A DNA stretch of 64,000 nucleotides from Chromatiaceae bacterium (GCA_016714645.1 JADKCI010000002.1:496001-560000), one strand, 5' to 3'. Shown: positions 35,092 through 44,616, numbered from the stretch's first letter. A program made the numbers and translations. Notes: a model not told the origin generated them from the letters alone.

Positions 35092-35118
35092 CGGAACCCC
35101 GGTCTTGCCGGGGTTCCG
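35092..35118. terminator. Hairpin between convergent hrpA and valS
   Basis: An 11-bp perfect stem (35092-35102 with 35108-35118) closes a TCTTG loop, 35 bases after the hrpA stop and upstream of the valS 3' end. A few A residues follow on the plus strand and no clear T-run is present on either side. It is best read as a shared, weak or Rho-assisted terminator. Confidence 0.5.
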
Positions 35119-35279
35119 AAAATAGCTACGAATGGTAATTTTGGCCCCGGAGGTGGCGGGGGCTTAGAGGTTCTTAGGGGCAAAACTGAAGCCGAACAGG
35201 TGTCTGATCTTTCTCGCTTTTGTTACCGTGTCCGGGTTGTCGAGTGACGGTTTTGACGGGAGTTTCCAGGTTCTTATCT

Positions 35280-38099
35280 TTACAGGGATCCGATCTTTAT
35301 CTCCTGCTCCCGCATTTGGGCAAGGGCGGCCTCCTGCTCGGCGATCTTGTCACGTTCCTTCTGAACCACGGCGGGGGGGGCCTTGTCCACGAAACTGGGA
35401 TTGGTGAGCTTGGTCCGGGCCCGTTCCACATCGCTCTGCATGCGGGCGATCTCCTTGGCGAGGCGCTGGAGTTCGGCCTCCTTGTCGATCAGGCCGGCCA
35501 TGGGGATGAGGACCTTCATCTCTCCGACCAGGGAGATGGCGGACTCGGGGGCGGCCTCCCCGGAATCCAGGATCCGGATCGAGGCGGTGCGGGCGAGGAA
35601 GTCCAAGTAGGGGCGGCTGGCCCCCAGCCAGGCGAGGTCCTGGGCGCTGGCATTTTCGATCAGGATCGGCAGGGGCTTGCCGGGGGGGATATTCATCTCG
35701 CCCTTGATGCGGCGCACGCCGAGGATGAACTGCATGACCCAGTTCATTTCCGCTACGGCGGCGGGGTCCGCCAGGCTGGGATCGACGACGGGGTAGGAGG
35801 CTTCCATTAGGGTATCCCCCTCGATAGCCGCGAGGGGTTTGACCTTCTGCCAGATCTCCTCGGTGATGAAGGGCATGATGGGGTGAGCCAGGCGCAGCAG
35901 GGTCTCCAGGGTCTGGACCAGGGTGTGGCGGGTGCCACGCTTGGCGGCCGCCGAACTGGCTTCGTGGGTGAGGATGGGTTTGGACAGCTCCAGGTACCAG
36001 TCGCAGAAGTGATTCCAGGTGAATTCGTGCAGGGCCTGGGCAGCCTGGTCGAAACGGTAGGTACGGATGGCCTCGTCAACGTTGGCGATGGTGGTCTGGA
36101 GGCGGTCGCGGATCCAACGGTCGGCGGCGGAGAACTCGATGGGGCCGGCGATTCCGCAGTCCTGGTCCTCGGTATTCATGAGGACGTAGCGCGAGGCATT
36201 CCACAACTTGTTGCAGAAGTTGCGGTAGCCCTCGGTGCGGCTCAGGTCGAACTTGATGTCGCGGCCGGTGCTGGCCAGGGCAGCGAAGGTGAAGCGCAGA
36301 GCGTCGGTGCCGAAGCTGGGGATGCCATTGGGGAAATCGGCGCGGGTGGCCTTGGTGATCTTGTCCGCCAGGTGGGGCTGCATCATGCCGCCGGTGCGCT
36401 TGGCGACCAGGGGTTCCAGCTCGATGCCGTCGATGAGGTCGATGGGATCGAGGACATTGCCCTTGGACTTGGACATCTTGTCGCCATGGGCGTCGCGCAC
36501 CAGGCCGTGGATGTAGACCTCGCGGAAGGGCACGTCGCCCATGAACTTGAGGCCCATCATGATCATGCGGGCGACCCAGAAGAAGATGATGTCAAAGCCC
36601 GTGACCAGCACCGAGGTGGGGTAGAAGGCCTTCAGGCGCTCGGTGTCCTCAGGCCATCCCAGGGTGGAGAAGGGCCAGAGGGCGGAGCTGAACCAGGTGT
36701 CCAGCACGTCCGGGTCCTGCGCCAGGGGGAAGTCGGCGGCCAGGCAGTGGCGCGCGCGGACCTCGGCCTCGGAGCGACCCACATAGATGTTGCCCTCCTC
36801 GTCGTACCAGGCGGGGATGCGGTGGCCCCACCAGATCTGGCGGCTGATGCACCAGTCCTGGATGTTGCGCATCCACTCGAAATAGGTGTTCTTCCAGTTG
36901 GCGGGGACGAAGCGGATGCGGCCATCCTCGACGGCGGCGATGGCCGGCTCCGCCAGGGGCTGGATGCGCACATACCACTGGTCGGTGAGATAGGGCTCGA
37001 TGACGGCGCTAGAGCGGTCGCCACGGGGCACCATCAGCCTGTGGTCGCGGAGACCTTGCAGCAACCCCATGCCCTCCAGGTCGGCGACGATGTGCCGGCG
37101 GGCCTCGTAGCGGTCCATACCGATATAGGCCGCCGGGATGAGTTCGCCCTCCTCGGGGGCGTTGGCGCGGATGGCGGCGTCCGGGGTCAGGATGTTGATG
37201 AGGCCGCCGTGGGGCTGGCCGGCGATGGCGTTCTCGTCGCGATGGCGCAGCCAGACGGCGTGGTCGTTGAAGTCGTGGGCCGGGGTGATTTTGACGCAGC
37301 CGGTGCCGAACTCGGGGTCGGCGTGTTCGTCGGCAATGATGGGGATGCGCCGGCCGGTCAAGGGCAGTTCGACCAGCTCACCGATGAGGTGCTGGTAGCG
37401 CGGGTCCTCCGGGTTCACCGCCACGGCGCAGTCCCCCAGCATAGTCTCCGGGCGGGTGGTGGAGACCACCATATAGCCGGTGCCGTTGGTCAGGGGGTAG
37501 CGCATGTCCCACATGTGCCCGGCCTCTTCCTCGGACAGTACCTCCAGGTCCGAGACGGCGGTATGCAGCACCGGGTCCCAGTTGACCAGGCGCTTGCCGC
37601 GATAGATAAGGCCCTCCTCGAAGAGACGCACGAAGACCTCGCGTACCGCCGCCGACAGGCCCTCGTCCATGGTGAAGCGCTCGTGCTCCCAGTCGAGGGA
37701 GGCGCCCATGCGCCGCAGTTGGCGGGTGATGGTGCCGCCGGATTGTTCCTTCCAGGCCCAGACGCGCTGGATAAAGGCGTCACGGCCCAGGGTGTGGCGG
37801 GTCTTGCCCTCATGTTCCAGGAGGCGCTCGACGACCATCTGGGTGGCGATGCCAGCATGATCCGTGCCCGCCTGCCAGAGGGTGGGATCGCCGCGCATGC
37901 GGTGATAGCGGATCAGGGCATCCATGATGGTGTCCTGAAAGGCGTGGCCCATGTGCAGGCTGCCGGTGACGTTTGGCGGCGGGATCATGATGCAGTAAGG
38001 GTTTTGACCCGCGGGGGTTGGGGCAAAGTAACCCCGTTCCTCCCAAATCCGATACCAACCTTGTTCCAGGGCTTGAGGGTCGTAGTTCTTGTCGAGCAT
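35280..38099 (-). CDS. valS: Valyl-tRNA synthetase
   Basis: 939 residues from ATG 38099 (MLDKNYDPQALEQGWYRIWE). The frame extends 22 codons further upstream without family similarity. Class I signatures: the HIGH-type motif SLHMGHAFQ and KMSKS in GDKMSKSKGNVLDP. The CP1 editing domain lies between them (about 190-340, with STTRPETMLGD), and the C-terminal coiled-coil arm is rich in Lys/Glu. Length and motifs are complete. Confidence 0.96.
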   Translation of the reverse strand: MLDKNYDPQALEQGWYRIWEERGYFAPTPAGQNPYCIMIPPPNVTGSLHMGHAFQDTIMDALIRYHRMRGDPTLWQAGTDHAGIATQMVVERLLEHEGKTRHTLGRDAFIQRVWAWKEQSGGTITRQLRRMGASLDWEHERFTMDEGLSAAVREVFVRLFEEGLIYRGKRLVNWDPVLHTAVSDLEVLSEEEAGHMWDMRYPLTNGTGYMVVSTTRPETMLGDCAVAVNPEDPRYQHLIGELVELPLTGRRIPIIADEHADPEFGTGCVKITPAHDFNDHAVWLRHRDENAIAGQPHGGLINILTPDAAIRANAPEEGELIPAAYIGMDRYEARRHIVADLEGMGLLQGLRDHRLMVPRGDRSSAVIEPYLTDQWYVRIQPLAEPAIAAVEDGRIRFVPANWKNTYFEWMRNIQDWCISRQIWWGHRIPAWYDEEGNIYVGRSEAEVRARHCLAADFPLAQDPDVLDTWFSSALWPFSTLGWPEDTERLKAFYPTSVLVTGFDIIFFWVARMIMMGLKFMGDVPFREVYIHGLVRDAHGDKMSKSKGNVLDPIDLIDGIELEPLVAKRTGGMMQPHLADKITKATRADFPNGIPSFGTDALRFTFAALASTGRDIKFDLSRTEGYRNFCNKLWNASRYVLMNTEDQDCGIAGPIEFSAADRWIRDRLQTTIANVDEAIRTYRFDQAAQALHEFTWNHFCDWYLELSKPILTHEASSAAAKRGTRHTLVQTLETLLRLAHPIMPFITEEIWQKVKPLAAIEGDTLMEASYPVVDPSLADPAAVAEMNWVMQFILGVRRIKGEMNIPPGKPLPILIENASAQDLAWLGASRPYLDFLARTASIRILDSGEAAPESAISLVGEMKVLIPMAGLIDKEAELQRLAKEIARMQSDVERARTKLTNPSFVDKAPPAVVQKERDKIAEQEAALAQMREQEIKIGSL

Positions 38100-38417
38100 G
38101 ATTGAAGGGGAGCGAGGTTGGCCGGCGGAATGATGGCAAAAGTATAACCGATCGGCTGGTGGCATTGGGGGGGCGGCATTGTCACCTATCCGTAGCTTTC
38201 AGCTGCAATACTGGCTTTATTTTCCGCCGCGACCCGCCGGGTGAACCGGTTTGGATGTACCATGCCCGGCACCCGGGCGGAGGCTGGTAGGGCAGTCCCC
38301 GGACTCCCTGGCCGCTTCAAGTCGGTTTAGGGCCATCGCCGGATTGCCCACGCGGACACCCCTCCCTTTAGCCTCTGCTCATTTCTTATTTTCAACCCAT
38401 TAGAGGTAAATGACGCG
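38100..38417. other. Divergent promoter region between valS and ppdK
   Basis: 318 bases with no supported gene. On the minus strand a TATACT-like -10 element (38141-38146) lies about 40 bases ahead of the valS start, but no good -35 is placed with it. A GAGG ribosome-binding site (38403-38406) precedes ppdK. No riboswitch or repeat was seen. Confidence 0.4.
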
Positions 38418-41192
38418 ATGGTCACCCAGGTCAAGAAACAGGTTTTTGGTTTCGAGGAAGGCAATGGCAAGGACAAAAAGCTCTTGGGCGGCAAGGGCGC
38501 CAATCTGTGCGAAATGACCCAACTGGGGCTGAATGTCCCGCCCGGCTTCGTCATTACCACCGATGCCTGCCTCGAATACCTGGCCTCGCCGTCCCGTACC
38601 CTGCCGGCTGGCGTCATGGACGAGGTTCATGCCCAAATGAAGGCCATGGAGGCTAAGACGGGCAAGGGTTTCGGCAATCCGGATAATCCCCTCCTGGTGT
38701 CGGTGCGCTCAGGTTCGGCCATGTCCATGCCGGGCATGATGGACACCATCCTCAATCTCGGTCTCAACGCCGAAACCTTGCGGGGTCAGATCCAGCAGAC
38801 GGGTGACGAGCGCTTCGGCTATGACGCCTACCGTCGCTTCATCCAGCTTTTCGGCAAGGTGGCCCTAGGGGTCCCAGACGAGTTGTTCGACAAGGAATTC
38901 GAGATCGTCAAGCATCGGGCCAAGGTCAAGGAGGACCTCGAACTTTCCGCCAGCGATCTCCAGGAGATTAGCGAGCGCTTCGTCAAGGCGGTGGAGGCCT
39001 ATACCGGCAAGCCTTTCCCGGCGGACCCCTTCGATCAACTCGAGATCGCCATCAAGGCCGTTTTCAATAGCTGGATGGGCCGCCGCGCCGTCGATTATCG
39101 CCGCCAGTTCAACATCACCCCTGACCTGGCCAATGGTACCGCCGTCAACATCGTGGCCATGGTCTTTGGCAACCGGGGCGAAGATTCCGCCACCGGCGTG
39201 GCCTTCACCCGCAACCCCGGTACCGGCGAGAACAAGCTCTATGGCGAGTATCTGGTCAATGCCCAGGGCGAGGACGTGGTGGCCGGTATCCGCACCCCCA
39301 AGCCCATCGACCACATGGCCGCCGAGATGCCCCGCATCGCCAAGGAACTGGAAGAGCTGCGCGCCAAGCTGGAGACCCATTACAAGGAAGTCCAGGACTT
39401 CGAGTTCACTATCGAGCGCGGTCAGTTGTTCTGCCTCCAGACCCGCAACGGCAAGATGAACGCCCAGGGCATGGTACGCTCCTCGGTAGAGATGGTCGGC
39501 GAAGGGCTCATCACCCAGGAACAAGCCCTGCTGCGTATCCAGCCCGATCTGCTGGAACAGATGCTCTTCCCCCGTCTAGACCCCGCCCATCATGCCGTGG
39601 CGGTAGCCCAGGGCCTGCCGGCCTCGCCGGGTGCCGCTTGTGGCATCGCCATTTTCGACGCCGACCGCGCCGAGCAGATGGGACGCGACCTGGGGCAGAA
39701 GGTGATCCTGATCCGCGAGGAGACCAAGCCCGAGGACATCCATGGCTTCTTTGCCTCCCAGGGCATTCTGACCTCCCGCGGCGGCAAGACCTCCCATGCC
39801 GCCGTGGTGGCGCGCGGCATGGGCAAGCCCTGCGTCGCCGGTGCCGAGGGCATCAGCGTCGATGTCGCCCGCCGCGAGGCCTATGTGGGCGATACAAGCT
39901 TTCGCGAGGGTGACCTCATCACCATCGACGGCACTACCGGCAAGGTCTATCTGGGCGAGATCCCCACAGTGGAGCCGGACTTCACCAACGAGCTTAACGT
40001 CCTCCTCGACTGGGCGGATAAGGTGGCCCGGCTCAAGGTCATGGCCAACGCGGATACCCCGGACGATGCCCGTCGCTCCCTCAAGTACGGTGCCGTCGGC
40101 ATTGGCCTGGCCCGCACCGAGCGCATGTTCAACGACGTGGAACGCCTGCCCATCGTCATCGAAATGATCGTGTCCGAGACCCCGGAACAGCGTCAGGCCG
40201 CCCTGGACAAGCTGCTGCCGCTGCAGCGCAAGGACTTCCGCGAGTTGTTCGAGGTGATGTCCCCCTATCCGGTGACCATCCGTCTGCTGGACCCGCCCAT
40301 TCACGAGTTCCTGCCCAACGAGAACCAACTAGAGCGTGACCTGTCCGAGCTGCGCCAACTGGCCGCCACCACCCGGGGCCTGGCGGTGCTGGCCGGGACC
40401 ATGGGGCTGCTGCATGCCAGCGACCATGCACGCCAGGAGGTCAACGCCATGCGCCAGATGGTCGATCCGACGATGGTGGAGGACGCTATTGCCAAGAAGG
40501 AGACCATGCTGCGCAAGGTGCGCGCCCTCTACGAGACCAACCCCATGCTGGGGCATCGTGGCGTCCGCCTGGGCATCACCTTCCCCGAGATCTATCAGAT
40601 GCAGATCCGCGCCATCCTGGAGGCGGCGGCGGAGTGCTCGCGCATGGGCATCGAGGTCCATCCCCAGATCAAGGTGCCCCAGGTCTGCACGGCCCAGGAA
40701 CTGCGCAAGGTCAAGTCCTGGGTGGATGGCATCCACCTCGAGGTGGCGAAGCAGTATGGCCACCCCGTCGGCTTCAAGTTCGGCACCATGATCGAGGTGG
40801 TGCGGGCCTGCATGCGCGCCGAGTCCCTGGCCGAGGAGGCCGAGTTCTTCTCCTTTGGTACCAATGACCTGACCCAGGCGACCTTCTCCTTCTCCCGGGA
40901 GGACGCGGAGAACAAGTTCCTGCCCCTTTACAACAACTCCGGTATCCTGCAGGACAACCCCTTCGAGGTGCTGGACGTGAAGGGCGTGGGCAAGTTGATG
41001 AAGCTGGCGGTGGATTGGGGCCGCGGGGTCCGGCCGGGGATGCACGTGGGTATCTGCGGCGAACATGGCGGCCATCCCGCCTCTATCGCCTTCTGCCAGG
41101 AGGCGGGCCTCGACTATGTGAGCTGCTCGGGCCCTCGGGTCCCGGTCGCGCGCCTGGCCGCCGCTCACGCGGCCTTGAACTTGAAGGCCTGA
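38418..41192 (+). CDS. ppdK: Pyruvate, phosphate dikinase
   Basis: 924 residues. Interconverts pyruvate + ATP + Pi and PEP + AMP + PPi. The N-terminal ATP-grasp domain begins LLGGKGANLCEMTQLGLNVP, with SVRSGSAMSMPGMMDT as its nucleotide/metal motif. The central phosphohistidine domain carries GGKTSHAAVVARGMGKPCV, where His is the catalytic phospho-carrier. The C-terminal TIM-barrel PEP/pyruvate domain ends with GEHGGHPASIAFCQ and the conserved Cys in YVSCSGPRVP. In an autotroph it would feed PEP for anaplerosis and gluconeogenesis or conserve PPi. Single gene, own GAGGTAAATG ribosome-binding site. Confidence 0.96.
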   Translation: MVTQVKKQVFGFEEGNGKDKKLLGGKGANLCEMTQLGLNVPPGFVITTDACLEYLASPSRTLPAGVMDEVHAQMKAMEAKTGKGFGNPDNPLLVSVRSGSAMSMPGMMDTILNLGLNAETLRGQIQQTGDERFGYDAYRRFIQLFGKVALGVPDELFDKEFEIVKHRAKVKEDLELSASDLQEISERFVKAVEAYTGKPFPADPFDQLEIAIKAVFNSWMGRRAVDYRRQFNITPDLANGTAVNIVAMVFGNRGEDSATGVAFTRNPGTGENKLYGEYLVNAQGEDVVAGIRTPKPIDHMAAEMPRIAKELEELRAKLETHYKEVQDFEFTIERGQLFCLQTRNGKMNAQGMVRSSVEMVGEGLITQEQALLRIQPDLLEQMLFPRLDPAHHAVAVAQGLPASPGAACGIAIFDADRAEQMGRDLGQKVILIREETKPEDIHGFFASQGILTSRGGKTSHAAVVARGMGKPCVAGAEGISVDVARREAYVGDTSFREGDLITIDGTTGKVYLGEIPTVEPDFTNELNVLLDWADKVARLKVMANADTPDDARRSLKYGAVGIGLARTERMFNDVERLPIVIEMIVSETPEQRQAALDKLLPLQRKDFRELFEVMSPYPVTIRLLDPPIHEFLPNENQLERDLSELRQLAATTRGLAVLAGTMGLLHASDHARQEVNAMRQMVDPTMVEDAIAKKETMLRKVRALYETNPMLGHRGVRLGITFPEIYQMQIRAILEAAAECSRMGIEVHPQIKVPQVCTAQELRKVKSWVDGIHLEVAKQYGHPVGFKFGTMIEVVRACMRAESLAEEAEFFSFGTNDLTQATFSFSREDAENKFLPLYNNSGILQDNPFEVLDVKGVGKLMKLAVDWGRGVRPGMHVGICGEHGGHPASIAFCQEAGLDYVSCSGPRVPVARLAAAHAALNLKA

Positions 41193-41239
41193 TCGGGCTT
41201 ACAGCCGCCGGCCAGATCCTGCTGGCCGGACATTCCGCC

Positions 41240-41275
41240 CAAAAAAACACGGGCCGAAGTCAGCTTCGGCCCGTG
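41240..41275 (-). terminator. Intrinsic terminator for htpX
   Basis: A 13-bp perfect stem (41246-41258 with 41263-41275) with a TCAG loop. Read on the minus strand it is followed directly by a run of T (A-run 41240-41246 on the plus strand), 40 bases beyond the htpX stop. It may also stop ppdK transcription from the other side, although no T-run follows in that direction. Confidence 0.85.
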
Positions 41276-41318
41276 TGTCGTTAGCAGGGACCTGGTCTGC
41301 TTACGCCGATGCCCGAGG

Positions 41319-42206
41319 TCAGCGCCTCCCTTCCAGCACCGCGATTCTCTCCTCCAGGGGCGGGTGGCTCATGAAGAGTCGCTTGATGCCATCGCCATTA
41401 CCCCCGCTGATGCCGAATGCCGCGAACTCGCCCGCGGGCAAATCACGTGGCTCGTGGACGCGTTGCAGGGCGCGCAGGGCCGACGCCATCTTATTGCGGC
41501 TGGTCAGGTCCGCCCCGCCCTTATCGGCTCGAAACTCGCGCTGGCGCGAGAACCACATCACGATCATGGTCGCCAGGATCGACAGCAACACCTGGGAGAC
41601 CATGGAGACGATGAAGTAGGCAGGTCCATGTCCCTGCTCCGTCTTGAAAATGACCCGGTCCACGAAGTGGCCGATGATGGTGGACAGGAAGACCACGAAG
41701 GTATTGACCACCCCCTGCACCAGGGTCAAGGTCACCATGTCGCCATTGGCCACATGGCTGATTTCGTGGCCCACCACCGCCTCCACTTCGTCACGGTTCA
41801 TCTGTTGCAGCAGGCCCGTGCTCACCGCCACCAGGGCGTCGTTACGGTTCCAGCCGGTGGCAAAAGCGTTGGGGTCCGGGGAGTCGAAGATGCCTACCTC
41901 CGGCATCTTGATACCGGCAGCCTGGGATTGGCGCTCCACGGTGGTCATCAGCCATTGCTCGAAGGGTGTGGAGGGGCTGTCGATGATCTGGACGCCCATG
42001 GAGCGCTTGGCCATGCCCTTGGACATGAGGAGGGAGATGATCGATCCGGAGAAGCCGATCAGCGCCGCCCAGACCAGCACCGCTGACAGATTCAGATCGA
42101 CGCCGTTAGCCTGCAACAGACCCTCGAAACCCAGCAGCTTGAAGACCAGGCTGATAACCAGGAGTACGGCGATGTTAGTCGCGAGGAATAGAAGGATGCG
42201 TTTCAT
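41319..42206 (-). CDS. htpX: Membrane metalloprotease HtpX
   Basis: 295 residues from ATG 42206 (MKRILLFLATNIAVLLVISL); the in-frame extension to 42317 is Arg/Ala/Pro-rich and unlike HtpX. Two N-terminal membrane helices, the zinc motif HEISH (147-151), a second hydrophobic pair, and a downstream Glu zinc ligand (QREFRADKGG). HtpX degrades misfolded inner-membrane proteins and is usually induced by envelope stress. It reads away from the tRNA genes and ends in a strong terminator. Confidence 0.95.
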   Translation of the reverse strand: MKRILLFLATNIAVLLVISLVFKLLGFEGLLQANGVDLNLSAVLVWAALIGFSGSIISLLMSKGMAKRSMGVQIIDSPSTPFEQWLMTTVERQSQAAGIKMPEVGIFDSPDPNAFATGWNRNDALVAVSTGLLQQMNRDEVEAVVGHEISHVANGDMVTLTLVQGVVNTFVVFLSTIIGHFVDRVIFKTEQGHGPAYFIVSMVSQVLLSILATMIVMWFSRQREFRADKGGADLTSRNKMASALRALQRVHEPRDLPAGEFAAFGISGGNGDGIKRLFMSHPPLEERIAVLEGRR

Positions 42207-42362
42207 GTTGTTGTTCACTCTTGTGGCAAAGGGGCGGGCGGTTGCCGGGCCCGGTTCCGATGGGCGGCGCGCCGCCCTTGCTGGCAATTCTGCCGGAAGA
42301 CCCGGGTTCCGCGCCATCTTGTCGGACCACGAATTAGGGTTCAGGTTCGGGGAAAAAAAGGC

Positions 42363-42389
42363 TGGACAGGTCCAGGGGGGCTCTATAAA
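42363..42389 (+). promoter_or_regulatory. Probable promoter of the tRNA-Ala/tRNA-Glu unit
   Basis: TGGACA (42363-42368) and TATAAA (42384-42389) are separated by 15 bases, a little short of the preferred 17. A start site about seven bases later would leave a short leader before the first tRNA at 42411. Assigned from motif match and position only. Confidence 0.45.
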
Positions 42390-42410
42390 ATTGCCGCTCT
42401 CGATTGATTC

Positions 42411-42486
42411 GGGGCCATAGCTCAGCTGGGAGAGCGCAACACTGGCAGTGTTGAGGTCGGCGGTTCGATCCCGCCTGGCTCCACCA
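42411..42486 (+). tRNA. tRNA-Ala (anticodon GGC)
   Basis: 76 nt including an encoded CCA end. The acceptor stem GGGGCCA pairs with TGGCTCC (one G-U), the D-arm is GCTCAGCTGGGAGAGC, the anticodon loop is CTGGCAG with GGC, and the T-arm is GGCGGTTCGATCCCGCC. All arms pair. Confidence 0.97.
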
Positions 42487-42551
42487 AATACTGGATTATT
42501 AGCCGAAAGCTAGCCCACGCAGCACTCGACTGGTCATCCAACTCTTCTAAA

Positions 42552-42627
42552 GTCCCCATCGTCTAGAGGCCTAGGACACCGCCCTTTCACGGCGACAACC
42601 GGGGTTCGAATCCCCGTGGGGACGCCA
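42552..42627 (+). tRNA. tRNA-Glu (anticodon TTC)
   Basis: 76 nt with encoded CCA. The acceptor stem GTCCCCA pairs with TGGGGAC and is followed by G and CCA. The anticodon loop CTTTCAC carries TTC, and the T-arm is CCGGGGTTCGAATCCCCG. Located 65 bases after tRNA-Ala, in the same transcript. Confidence 0.97.
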
Positions 42628-42645
42628 ATTAAAATAACGATTTAC

Positions 42646-42666
42646 GGGCCGCAAGGCCCTTTTTTT
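42646..42666 (+). terminator. Intrinsic terminator of the tRNA unit
   Basis: Stem GGGCC (42646-42650) / GGCCC (42655-42659) with a GCAA tetraloop, followed by seven T (42660-42666), 19 bases after the tRNA-Glu 3' end. Confidence 0.9.
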
Positions 42667-42712
42667 GTCCGACGTTTTAGTCCCGCCGAGCCCCCGATTG
42701 GTCCCGGGAAAT

Positions 42713-42764
42713 AAAAAGGCCCGAGGAGGTGCCCCATGGCAGGCTCATGGGGTCTCGGGCCTTT
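42713..42764 (-). terminator. Long hairpin terminator for the minus-strand lipoprotein gene
   Basis: The outer stem pairs 42715-42725 with 42754-42764 (11 bp, perfect). An inner stem pairs 42732-42738 with 42746-42752. Read on the minus strand, the structure runs into a T-rich stretch (A-run 42713-42717 on the plus strand). It lies about 140 bases past the stop of the lipoprotein at 42903. Confidence 0.7.
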
Positions 42765-42902
42765 GGGCGGGAGACCCGGCAGAGGAGCCTGGATCTTCGC
42801 CTCAATATAAATATAGCCCAGCACGGCGGCTTTGCTCCAGAACCAGTAGCCTGCGGGTTATTGCTGCCCAATACCCGGACAAAGCTCACCTAGGGAGCAG
42901 GG

Positions 42903-43322
42903 CTATCTGACGGAATAAACAGCATGCCCTCGGCTCGACATACAGTTCGCCCACACCCGGGTAGCATCCTCTGGCTGGTCAACCGCTGAGCGGATGGCCT
43001 GGGTGCCCACACCCACTAAGGCCCCAATCCCCGCGCCGCTGCCAGCCTGGCCGGAAAAGCTGCCGATGGCCGCGCCGGTAATGCCGCCAATCACTCCCGC
43101 CGTGACCCCATCCTGGATGGCTTTGTTAGTGGCTGTCTCGGAGTAGTCGTAGCTCTCAGCAATCCAACGGCAGTCCTGGGAATCATCTGGGTAGTTCACG
43201 CCGGATCTATCCATGATCACCCTGCCCGGCTGAACTTGGTTCATGGTGCTGGCGCACCCAAGGAGGGCAAGAGTTAAAACCGAAAAGGGGACAACCGAGA
43301 CGGATCCTATGCTGCGATTCAT
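42903..43322 (-). CDS. Glycine-zipper lipoprotein
   Basis: 139 residues. The signal peptide ends in a lipobox, LALLGC, so the mature protein starts at a lipidated Cys (residue 23). A small polar domain with one Cys is followed by a glycine-zipper segment (GVTAGVIGGITGAAIGSFSG, continuing GAGIGALVGVG) expected to insert in or pack against a membrane. The C-terminus has another Cys (WANCMSSRG). Resembles Gly-zipper outer-membrane lipoproteins of unknown function. Confidence 0.8.
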   Translation of the reverse strand: MNRSIGSVSVVPFSVLTLALLGCASTMNQVQPGRVIMDRSGVNYPDDSQDCRWIAESYDYSETATNKAIQDGVTAGVIGGITGAAIGSFSGQAGSGAGIGALVGVGTQAIRSAVDQPEDATRVWANCMSSRGHAVYSVR

Positions 43323-43558
43323 GATGGCATACCTCGGAGGAAGACAAATTGCCTACTAGCCTACTAAACTATAAGCAGCTGCCGGTCGGGGCTATGCAAG
43401 GAGGATATCCATACATTGTGTATAGCCTTTTGGCAGGGATTGCAAGCGATGCGAACCTCTTCGGGGCAAGGACCATGGGCAGCCGGCCCCATGAAGCAAG
43501 GTATAAAGGCATGGCTTGATGAGTAGGTCCCTTATGTTAGCTGCCTTGGAGAAAACCG

Positions 43559-43849
43559 ATGAAGCATTTTTCAATCCTTTTGACCCTGATGTTGTTACTG
43601 CCCTTAATGGGTTGCAGGGAACCCGGTACGGGCACGGCGGTAGGCACCGTCGGCGGAGCCGCGGCAGGTGCCGCCATTGGTTCCACCACCGGCAATGCGG
43701 GCAAGGGCGCCCTGATTGGCGCGGGTGTCGGGGCGCTGGGGGGCTATATGTATGACTCCTCCCAAGACAAGAATAGGGGCTATTACGATAACAGATGCCG
43801 CAAGGGCTTCTACCTCGACAACCGGGGCTATTGCCAGCCGTACCGATAA
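43559..43849 (+). CDS. Small glycine-zipper lipoprotein
   Basis: 96 residues. The signal peptide MKHFSILLTLMLLLPLMGC ends in a lipobox. It is followed by a Gly/Ala zipper of about 40 residues (VGGAAAGAAIGSTTGNAG, GALIGAGVGALGGYMY) and a short basic/aromatic tail with two Cys (NRCRKGFY, RGYCQPYR). Related in layout, but not closely in sequence, to the divergent lipoprotein at 42903. The shared 236-base upstream region shows no clear operator. Confidence 0.8.
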   Translation: MKHFSILLTLMLLLPLMGCREPGTGTAVGTVGGAAAGAAIGSTTGNAGKGALIGAGVGALGGYMYDSSQDKNRGYYDNRCRKGFYLDNRGYCQPYR

Positions 43850-44022
43850 CGGGCATGGCCTAGCGTCAGCTCTTCCGCCTCCGTAACCGGGAGTCGTGGC
43901 CAACAGGGTGGCCAGCCCAACCGATCCCCACAGCCTGTTCGAATATCCACCTAATCTGGCAGTTTGGCCGCGCATCAGCCACACTTCATTCAGATGTAGT
44001 CCCCACCCTGGAGGCCAGACCC

Positions 44023-44556
44023 ATGTCCGCGATCCTTTGGCAAGAGAGTTGGACCCTTGGCATCGACCTGATTGATGTTGAACACCAGAGTCTGGTGGAT
44101 GGCGTCAACCAACTTGCCGCCCGCTTCACTTTGGGCCCTGCCCAAGCCGCGGAGTCGGTGGGGATGGGGGGCGGGGACAACCCCCATGACACCTCGGCCA
44201 ACCACGCGGCTCTCATCAAGGCACTCGAAGCCCTTGCCGAACAGGCTCGCGAGCATTTCAAGCACGAAGAAAACCTGATGCGCGCCATCGATTACCCGGA
44301 ACTGGCCTCCCACCGCAGCGAACACGCCCTCTTGCTGGCGGAGTACATCGAAATGGTTCGCGATCTGGAGCGGCAGAACCTTATCCATCTCGACAGTGAA
44401 ACGGTGCAATCCCTGCACCACTGGCTGGTGAGCCACATGGTTGGCGCGGACAAGGATTACGCCGACTATTATTTCTCAATCCTGGGACAGAAGCAGACGT
44501 CATCCGGGGGCCGTCGGTCACCCACTTTGAGGGCTGATCTTTCCGACGGCTCCTGA
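44023..44556 (+). CDS. Bacteriohemerythrin
   Basis: 177 residues. A four-helix, di-iron O2-binding protein: iron-ligand positions appear in order in DVEHQSL, HFKHEENLM, HRSEHALLL and LVSHMVGADKDYADY, matching the H...HxxxE...HxxxH...HxxxxD pattern. A loop of about 25 residues between helices A and B (GPAQAAESVGMGGGDNPHDT) is longer than usual. Likely O2 sensing, storage or delivery in a microaerophilic or facultatively anaerobic cell. Single gene. Confidence 0.92.
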   Translation: MSAILWQESWTLGIDLIDVEHQSLVDGVNQLAARFTLGPAQAAESVGMGGGDNPHDTSANHAALIKALEALAEQAREHFKHEENLMRAIDYPELASHRSEHALLLAEYIEMVRDLERQNLIHLDSETVQSLHHWLVSHMVGADKDYADYYFSILGQKQTSSGGRRSPTLRADLSDGS

Positions 44557-44616
44557 TCATTTGCGCCGGGGGCCCCAGCCCACCCCATCGACCTGATCCA
44601 TTGCGCAATGGTTTTG

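Noticed and set aside
35883..38105. 740-residue plus-strand frame opposite valS
   Set aside because: Composition is Gly/Ala/Val/Asp shadow sequence with no domain; the minus strand is a complete ValS.
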